Shown in pieces: positions 58,215 through 64,000 of a DNA stretch of 64,000 nucleotides (the stretch's first letter is position 1; every line of letters starts with the position of its first letter). A model generated the notes under the pieces. The model ran no database searches. It worked only from the letters and a program-made list of their open reading frames with translations, and was not told the origin of the DNA. This DNA comes from Acetobacter estunensis (lineage in GTDB: Bacteria > Pseudomonadota > Alphaproteobacteria > Acetobacterales > Acetobacteraceae): positions 1 to 64,000 of the forward strand of contig NZ_JAHRDV010000005.1 in NCBI RefSeq assembly GCF_019083805.1. The letters run 5' to 3'. The position numbers and the translations under genes were made by a program.

Positions 58215-59552
58215 GTGTCCACGCCGTCCGCCCTTCGCACCCAACCCCTTGAGCCGATTTTCGCGCTCGCCACCGGCACTGCTCGCGCCGCCATCGCCGT
58301 GATGCGCGTCAGCGGAACCGGCAGTGATGCGATCCTGCGCCGTCTTCTCGGCACACTCCCCGCCCCCCGCAAAGCCAGCCTGCGTCGTCTGTGGCGCGAT
58401 GCCGCGCACCGCACGGATGCGCTGGACGATGCACTGGTACTGTGGCTCCCCGGTCCCGCCAGCTACACGGGTGAAGACAGCTTCGAGCTTCATTTGCACG
58501 CCGGACCTGCCATCGTCTCGGCCGTGGCAAGCGCATTAGTGGACGCCGGAGCGCGTCCCGCCGAACCGGGGGAGTTCACGCGGCGTGCCTTTCTGCATGG
58601 CCGTATCGACCTGACGGAAGCCGAAGGCATCGCCGACCTGATCGAAGCCGAGACCGAAGCGCAGCGGAAACAGGCGCTGGCGCAGTCCGAAGGCCGACTG
58701 GGCACGCTCTATCGCGGCTGGGCCGACCGTCTGCGTAACGTGCTGGCGCGACAGGAAGCGCTGATCGATTTTCCCGACGAGGATTTGCCGCCGGAAGTGG
58801 AAGCCGCCCTTCTGTCCGAAACCACCGCCCTTCGTGACGAGATCAGCACCCATCTGGCGGATGGCGAACGGGGCGAGCGCATCCGGCGCGGCCTCACCAT
58901 CGCCATTGTCGGACCGCCGAACGCGGGCAAATCCACGCTGCTCAACCATCTCGCCGAACGTCAGGCCGCCATTGTCTCGCCCGTGGCAGGTACGACGCGA
59001 GATGCCATCGAGATCGTCACCACGCTGGCCGGCGTACGCGTGACGCTGGTGGACACGGCGGGACTGCGCGAGACCACCGATCCGATCGAGGCGGAGGGGG
59101 TGAAACGGGCGATGTTTCACGTGGAACATGCCGACTGCGTGGTGCAGATGTTCTCCGCCGAAGACGTGCCTGACCATCTGCTACCGGGCGCCTTGCCCGT
59201 ATGCAATAAGATCGATCTTGCTCCAGCCCCTCTCTCCATCGAAGATGTGCCCGTGCTCGGCATCAGCCTGCACGATGAAACCGGGCTGGCCGCCCTGCAG
59301 GAAAATCTGGAACGGCGCGTGCGGGAACTGACAGCCTCCAGCAGCAGCGCCCCTCCATTGACCCGCGCCCGCCACCGTGCGGCCGCCGTGGCCGCGCACG
59401 AGCATCTCGATGCCGCGCTCGCTGTTGACTGGCCGGAAATGCGCGGCGAGGAACTGAGGCTTGCCATGCGCGCGCTCGGTCGCCTGACCGGTGAGGTGGG
59501 TGTGGAAGATCTTCTGGACACTGTTTTCGGACAGTTCTGCATTGGAAAATGA
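58215..59552 (+). CDS. mnmE: tRNA modification GTPase MnmE
   Basis: A 445-residue MnmE. The N-terminal domain ([20 protein letters not shown]) is followed by the helical part with [19 protein letters not shown], the G domain with [12 protein letters not shown], the G2 region GTTRD and DTAGLRE, and the invariant C-terminal CIGK with the catalytic cysteine. With MnmG it modifies the wobble uridine of several tRNAs (cmnm5U). The GTG at 58215 is the likely start, with GGAA upstream and the family N-terminus; longer frames overlap ogt. A parS site is embedded at 59113-59128. mnmG follows after 19 bases. Confidence 0.96.
   Translation: MSTPSALRTQPLEPIFALATGTARAAIAVMRVSGTGSDAILRRLLGTLPAPRKASLRRLWRDAAHRTDALDDALVLWLPGPASYTGEDSFELHLHAGPAIVSAVASALVDAGARPAEPGEFTRRAFLHGRIDLTEAEGIADLIEAETEAQRKQALAQSEGRLGTLYRGWADRLRNVLARQEALIDFPDEDLPPEVEAALLSETTALRDEISTHLADGERGERIRRGLTIAIVGPPNAGKSTLLNHLAERQAAIVSPVAGTTRDAIEIVTTLAGVRVTLVDTAGLRETTDPIEAEGVKRAMFHVEHADCVVQMFSAEDVPDHLLPGALPVCNKIDLAPAPLSIEDVPVLGISLHDETGLAALQENLERRVRELTASSSSAPPLTRARHRAAAVAAHEHLDAALAVDWPEMRGEELRLAMRALGRLTGEVGVEDLLDTVFGQFCIGK
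59113..59128. other. parS centromere site inside mnmE
   Basis: The 16-mer TGTTTCACGTGGAACA is one base off the perfect parS palindrome TGTTTCACGTGAAACA. Its reverse complement is identical to the site in rsmG. It encodes part of MFHVEHA, which is also seen in other alphaproteobacterial MnmE proteins. Confidence 0.92.
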
Positions 59553-59571
59553 GAAAAAGGGAGGCCGCGTC

Positions 59572-61440
59572 ATGAAGAATCAGTTCGATGTCATCGTTGT
59601 GGGCGGCGGCCATGCCGGATGCGAGGCCGCCGCCGCCGCCGCCCGTTGCGGCGCGCGGACAGTGCTGCTCACGCACCGGATGGAGACCGTGGGCGCGATG
59701 TCCTGCAATCCGGCCATCGGCGGGATTGGCAAGGGTCATCTCGTGCGTGAAATCGATGCGCTGGACGGTCTGATGGGTCGGGCGGCTGATGCGGCGGGCA
59801 TTCACTTCAAACTGCTCAACCGCTCCAAGGGGCCAGCCGTGCATGGCCCCCGCGCACAGGCTGACCGGGGACTGTATCGAAACGCCATTCACGCCCTTCT
59901 CCACGCCACAGAAAACCTGACACTTCTTGAGGCTGCCGTGGACGATCTGAATCTCGCACCGGATGGCAGCGTCAGCGGCGTAACCTGCGAAGATGGACGC
60001 ACATTCACCGCACCATCCGTCGTCATCGCCGCCGGCACGTTCCTGCGCGGCGTGATTCATTTCGGACACGATATCCAACCGGCCGGTCGTGTGGGCGACC
60101 GACCAGCCAACGCGCTGGGACGTCGACTGGAAACCCTCGGTCTGCCTATGGGTCGATTGAAAACCGGCACGCCCGCGCGCCTCGATCGCGCCAGCATCGA
60201 CTGGGAATCTCTGGCTGAAGACGCAGGCGACGCGCAGCCCGAACCCTTTTCGCGTCTGACGGAACGCATCACCAACCCGCAAATAAGCTGCCGGATCACG
60301 GCCACAAATGAGCGTACTCACGACATCATTCGTGACAGCCTACATCTTTCCGCAGTCTATGGCGGCGCCATCGCCGGACGCGGACCGCGCTACTGCCCAT
60401 CGATCGAAGATAAGGTCGTGCGCTTTGCGGAGCGTACATCGCACCAGATTTTCCTCGAACCCGAAGCTCTGCCGGGCAATCCGGGTGGCGATCTGGTCTA
60501 TCCCAACGGGATTTCCACCAGCCTTCCTCCAGTGGTGCAGGAACGCATGATCCGCACGATGGCAGGGCTGGAAAACGCCCGTATCGTACGCCCCGGTTAT
60601 GCCGTGGAATATGACTACATCGATCCGCGCGCGCTCACGCACTCCCTGGAACTGCGTGCTATTCCCGGTCTGTTCATGGCCGGCCAGATCAATGGCACAA
60701 CGGGCTATGAAGAAGCCGGTGCGCAAGGACTTCTCGCCGGCGTCAACGCCGCGCATCGTGCGGCAGGAAATGCGCCCGTTACGCTCTCACGCAGCGATGC
60801 CTATATTGGCGTCATGATCGACGATCTGGTGACGCAGGGCGTTTCCGAACCCTACCGCATGTTCACCTCCCGCGCGGAATATCGCCTGACCCTTCGTGCC
60901 GATAACGCGGATCTTCGCCTGACACCCATTGGAGAGACATGGGGATGCGTGGACACCATGCGCGCCACCCTGTTCGAGCAAACCCGCGCGGCAATCCAGA
61001 ATGCGACGGAGCGTGCCGCGCAGGAAACATGGCTTCCCGCACCTTTAATAGCCGTGGGCGTCTCCGTCTCACCCGATGGGCGACGCCGCTCCTTGCTGGA
61101 TGTGTTGGCAACGGGAGCAAAAGCCGACGCAATCGGACAGCTTGCGCCATGGTTTACGACGCTACCTCCACGTATTCGGCAGCATGTGGAAACAGAAGCC
61201 CGTTACAGCGGCTACCTCGCCCGCCAAGAGCGCGAGATCCGGCAGCTTCACAATGAATCCTCCATTATCGTGCCGGAAGATTTCGATTTCAGTCGCGTCG
61301 GCGGCCTGAGCGCGGAAATGCGTGAGCGTTTCGAGCGGGCACACCCTGCCAACTTCGCGGCCGCCCAACGTATTCCGGGCGTCACACCCTCCGCGCTGAT
61401 GGCGCTTCTCGCTCACCTGAAACAGCAGCAGGCCGCCTGA
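59572..61440 (+). CDS. mnmG: tRNA uridine-5-carboxymethylaminomethyl modification enzyme MnmG (GidA)
   Basis: A 622-residue flavoprotein. The N-terminal FAD motif [19 protein letters not shown] and the family signatures [15 protein letters not shown] near residue 280 and [17 protein letters not shown] near 370 are intact, as is [20 protein letters not shown] (partially quoted) near 435. It works with MnmE on tRNA wobble uridines. GGGAGG lies upstream of the ATG at 59572. rsmG begins 4 bases after its stop, consistent with one operon. Confidence 0.97.
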   Translation: MKNQFDVIVVGGGHAGCEAAAAAARCGARTVLLTHRMETVGAMSCNPAIGGIGKGHLVREIDALDGLMGRAADAAGIHFKLLNRSKGPAVHGPRAQADRGLYRNAIHALLHATENLTLLEAAVDDLNLAPDGSVSGVTCEDGRTFTAPSVVIAAGTFLRGVIHFGHDIQPAGRVGDRPANALGRRLETLGLPMGRLKTGTPARLDRASIDWESLAEDAGDAQPEPFSRLTERITNPQISCRITATNERTHDIIRDSLHLSAVYGGAIAGRGPRYCPSIEDKVVRFAERTSHQIFLEPEALPGNPGGDLVYPNGISTSLPPVVQERMIRTMAGLENARIVRPGYAVEYDYIDPRALTHSLELRAIPGLFMAGQINGTTGYEEAGAQGLLAGVNAAHRAAGNAPVTLSRSDAYIGVMIDDLVTQGVSEPYRMFTSRAEYRLTLRADNADLRLTPIGETWGCVDTMRATLFEQTRAAIQNATERAAQETWLPAPLIAVGVSVSPDGRRRSLLDVLATGAKADAIGQLAPWFTTLPPRIRQHVETEARYSGYLARQEREIRQLHNESSIIVPEDFDFSRVGGLSAEMRERFERAHPANFAAAQRIPGVTPSALMALLAHLKQQQAA

Positions 61441-61444
61441 CCCA

Positions 61445-62047
61445 ATGCCGACTCCTCCACACCCCACATCGCTGCCTGATGTTCCACGTGAAACATTCGA
61501 ACGCCTTACCTGTTTCGCGGACCTCCTCACGCGCTGGACACAAAAGATCAATCTGATTTCACCGCACGACCTTCCGCATCTATGGCCTCGCCACATCGAA
61601 GACTGCCTCCAACTCGTGCCTCTGGTGGAACGCGGAACGCACATCACCGATCTGGGGTCGGGAGGCGGATTTCCCGGTCTGATCCTCGCCATCGCGGCCG
61701 ACGCGGACGTCACGCTGGTGGAATCGGATCGACGGAAAGCCGCGTTCCTGCGTGAGGCCAGTCGCACAACGGGTTGCCGCACGCGCGTGATCGACCAGCG
61801 CATCGAAACGCTTGATCTGCCGCCCGCCCCCGTCGTGACAGCGCGGGCTCTGGCACGCCTCGATCAACTGCTGGACTGGTCCGCTCCCCTGATCGCTCCG
61901 GGCGGTTTCGCCTTCTTTCTGAAGGGGCAACATGCGCCCGATGAGTTGACCGACGCGGAGCGCCACTGGCACATGACGGTTGAACGCATTCCAAGCCGCA
62001 CACCCGGCGGCACCATCCTCAAGATAAGTGACATCCGGCGTGTCTGA
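61445..62047 (+). CDS. rsmG: 16S rRNA (guanine527-N7)-methyltransferase RsmG (GidB)
   Basis: A 200-residue SAM-dependent methyltransferase. [21 protein letters not shown] at the start, [20 protein letters not shown] near residue 40, and the SAM motif [13 protein letters not shown] near 68 are typical (each partially quoted). It methylates G527 of 16S rRNA; loss gives low-level streptomycin resistance. It lies 4 bases after mnmG and its end overlaps the start of parA. A parS site is embedded near its 5' end, encoding part of DVPRETF. Confidence 0.96.
   Translation: MPTPPHPTSLPDVPRETFERLTCFADLLTRWTQKINLISPHDLPHLWPRHIEDCLQLVPLVERGTHITDLGSGGGFPGLILAIAADADVTLVESDRRKAAFLREASRTTGCRTRVIDQRIETLDLPPAPVVTARALARLDQLLDWSAPLIAPGGFAFFLKGQHAPDELTDAERHWHMTVERIPSRTPGGTILKISDIRRV
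61480..61495. other. parS centromere site inside rsmG
   Basis: TGTTCCACGTGAAACA fits the parS consensus TGTTNCACGTGAAACA exactly and is the reverse complement of the mnmE site 2.35 kb to the left. Confidence 0.95.
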
Positions 62048-62873
62048 ATCGCAGAAAATCACTCGTAAAAACCGAGGCAGAGGGCGAGGCCCCATCGTCC
62101 TCGCCATTGCCAACCAGAAGGGTGGCGTGGGCAAGACCACAACGGCCATCAACCTCGCGGCGGCCCTTGCCCAGAATGGCAGCCGCGTCACACTGATCGA
62201 CCTGGACCCGCAGGGCAACGCCTCCACGGGGCTGGGCGTGGACTACAACGCCCGCACACGCGGCTCCTACACGCTGCTCATGGGCGAAGCCCCGGCGCAG
62301 GATTTGTTGCAGGAAACCGCGGTGGACAATCTCGACGTCATCGTCGCTAGCACGGAACTGGTGGGAGCCGAGATTGAGCTGATCGCGGAAGAAGGGCGCG
62401 AGCAGCGTCTCAAGACGGCCATTGCGGGGCTGAGCGATCAGGCGGATTACATCATCATCGATTGCCCACCCAGCCTCGGACTGTTGACGCTCAACGCGCT
62501 GGTGGCGGCAGACGGGGTGGTGGCACCTCTCCAGTGTGAGTTCTTCGCGCTGGAAGGCATCAGTCATCTCACGAAAACCATCGAGCAGGTGCGTCGCCAG
62601 TTCAATCCCGCGCTGTCCACCGCGGGCATCGTGCTGACCATGTATGACCGCCGCAACAACCTGTCCGAACTTGTCGCCGCCGATGCCCGAAGCTTCTTCG
62701 GCGATGCAGTGATGCAGACTGTCATTCCCCGCAACATCCGCATTTCGGAAGCGCAGAGCCATGGCACGCCGGTCATGACCTATGACCCGCGTTCGAGTGG
62801 CGCCGCATCCTATACGGCGCTTGCCAAGGAATTGCAGACACGTCTGGACAACCACAAGGGAGGCACACCGTGA
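62028..62873 (+). CDS. parA: Chromosome partitioning ATPase ParA
   Basis: A 281-residue ParA/Soj ATPase. The deviant Walker A motif [19 protein letters not shown] lies near residue 28, [15 protein letters not shown] near 55, and [17 protein letters not shown] near 140. It forms gradients on the nucleoid that move ParB-parS complexes. Two in-frame GTG starts are possible, 62028 and 62040; neither has a clear ribosome binding site and both overlap rsmG. Its stop overlaps the parB GTG (GTGA). Confidence 0.96.
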   Translation: MTSGVSESQKITRKNRGRGRGPIVLAIANQKGGVGKTTTAINLAAALAQNGSRVTLIDLDPQGNASTGLGVDYNARTRGSYTLLMGEAPAQDLLQETAVDNLDVIVASTELVGAEIELIAEEGREQRLKTAIAGLSDQADYIIIDCPPSLGLLTLNALVAADGVVAPLQCEFFALEGISHLTKTIEQVRRQFNPALSTAGIVLTMYDRRNNLSELVAADARSFFGDAVMQTVIPRNIRISEAQSHGTPVMTYDPRSSGAASYTALAKELQTRLDNHKGGTP

Positions 62874-63793
62874 GCACGAAGAAAAAGGCCGCCGCACGTC
62901 CCCGCCTCGGGCGCGGTCTGGCCGCTCTTCTGGGCGAACAGGCGCCTGTGCAGCATTCGACACCCAACACAGACGCGACACCGGAGGCTCCTCGCAAGCT
63001 GCCCGGGACGCATGTCAGTTCGCTGCCCATCGAAACCTTGGAGCCAAGCCCCTTCCAGCCCCGGCAGAACATGGAGCCGGAGGCTCTGACGGAACTAGCC
63101 GAATCCATCCGTGCCCGCGGCATTCTCCAGCCCATCCTTGCCCGCCCTCATCCGGACAAGCCCGGCACATGGCAGATCATCGGCGGAGAGCGTCGGTGGC
63201 GCGCCGCGCAGCAGGCGGGCCTGCACGAGATTCCCGTGCTGGTGCGCGAACTGGACGACACCAACGCCATGGCAGCAGCACTGGTGGAAAACCTCCAGCG
63301 CTCCGATCTCAACCCCATGGAAGAGGCCGAAGGCTTCAGTCGTCTGATCGAGGATTACCACCTCACGCAGGACGAGTTGGCGCGCGCAATCGGCAAATCA
63401 CGCCCTCACATCACCAACACCTTACGCCTGCTGCGGCTGCCCGCGCCTTTGCGCCGGGACGTCACGGAAGGCAAACTGTCGGCCGGTCACGCCCGTGCCC
63501 TTCTCGGTCATCCTGACCCTGTGGCAGCCGCACGCGAGGTCATGGCGCGGGATCTTTCCGTTCGTCAGACAGAAGCCCTCGTGCAGCGTGCGGCGAAAAC
63601 AGCGACCACAAAAACGGAAGGCAAGCCCGTCCGCGAAAAGCGCGATCCGGAAATCGCCATGCTGGAGCGCGATCTCTCTGCAAAGCTTGGACTGCGGGTT
63701 CAGATCAAGTTTGACGGACGGGGCGGTGCGATCAGCTTCAATTACAACTCACTCGACCAGTTCGACGCTCTTCTGGCTCTCCTGAACAGATAA
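62870..63793 (+). CDS. parB: Chromosome partitioning protein ParB
   Basis: A 307-residue ParB. The N-terminal [11 protein letters not shown] motif contacts ParA. The CTPase/ParB domain has [20 protein letters not shown] (partially quoted) with GERRWRAA near 108, and [17 protein letters not shown] near 135. A helix-turn-helix ([20 protein letters not shown]) follows, and the C-terminal dimerisation segment ends the protein. It binds the parS sites seen in mnmE and rsmG. The GTG start overlaps the parA stop. Confidence 0.97.
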   Translation: MSTKKKAAARPRLGRGLAALLGEQAPVQHSTPNTDATPEAPRKLPGTHVSSLPIETLEPSPFQPRQNMEPEALTELAESIRARGILQPILARPHPDKPGTWQIIGGERRWRAAQQAGLHEIPVLVRELDDTNAMAAALVENLQRSDLNPMEEAEGFSRLIEDYHLTQDELARAIGKSRPHITNTLRLLRLPAPLRRDVTEGKLSAGHARALLGHPDPVAAAREVMARDLSVRQTEALVQRAAKTATTKTEGKPVREKRDPEIAMLERDLSAKLGLRVQIKFDGRGGAISFNYNSLDQFDALLALLNR

Positions 63794-63872
63794 GGCGATT
63801 AACCCTCTTGCACCTGTAACTCTCCCCTGCTAAAAGGCGCCCATCGCGACACGGTCGTGATCCTGAAATCCT

Positions 63873-63948
<76 letters not shown>

Positions 63949-64000
63949 GGATTTCCTCTTCTTCCCAGAAATCTCGAGTATCTCTCAGAGCGCAAAATCT

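Overview
The window looks like chromosomal DNA of an alphaproteobacterium, most likely an acetic acid bacterium (Acetobacteraceae). The evidence is a GC-rich sequence, sphingolipid genes (serine palmitoyltransferase with its own acyl carrier protein), a ChvI/ChvG two-component system, an mnmE-mnmG-rsmG-parA-parB block, GTTC-N7-GTTC type LexA operator, GGAAC-N16/17-CGTT type general-stress promoters, and a ribitol/arabinitol-type polyol permease. The genus cannot be fixed from the sequence alone. I see no insertion sequences, prophage or CRISPR array.

Layout. 1-900 holds no supported gene. 901-12994 is a sphingolipid locus in three blocks. A rightward block (fatty acyl-AMP ligase, acyl carrier protein, serine palmitoyltransferase) ends at a clear terminator. 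A leftward block holds a diacylglycerol/ceramide kinase-type lipid kinase, a Tam41-like nucleotidyltransferase and a DadA-like oxidoreductase. A second rightward block holds a metallophosphoesterase, LptF, LptG, a fatty acid hydroxylase and a small nucleotidyltransferase, and every junction in it is a 4-nt start/stop overlap. Read together, these genes could make long-chain base, hydroxylate it, phosphorylate the ceramide, add an anionic head group and carry the lipid to the outer membrane. This is the most interesting system in the window.

13166-25000 is a mixed housekeeping and metabolic stretch: aldo/keto reductase, acetamidase/formamidase, GNAT acetyltransferase, EttA, a CAT-anticodon tRNA, pyrophosphatase, uracil-DNA glycosylase, a polyol permease, an AT-rich segment with a membrane acyltransferase, and thiC behind a TPP riboswitch. 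25083-34988 carries a small secreted repeat protein, a GT61 glycosyltransferase, uvrA, small genes, tRNA-Ala, an acetyltransferase, aroA and recA with an SOS operator. 34989-39383 contains a signal-less binding protein and what looks like a general-stress module (SDR, thiamine-diphosphate enzyme, KGG-repeat protein). 39702-50233 has tldD, periplasmic trehalase, dnaJ/dnaK/grpE with two candidate sigma-32 promoters, and chvI-chvG. 50324-58097 has infC (probable ATA start), a DegP-like protease, hrpB, dsbD, mntR and ogt. 58215-63793 is mnmE-mnmG-rsmG-parA-parB with two identical parS sites in opposite orientation, which suggests the region lies near the replication origin. tRNA-Lys closes the window.

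Start codons were moved downstream from the longest open frame wherever a ribosome binding site, family alignment or 4-nt overlap supported it; these choices are noted per gene. Family assignments come from reading motifs by eye, without database searches.
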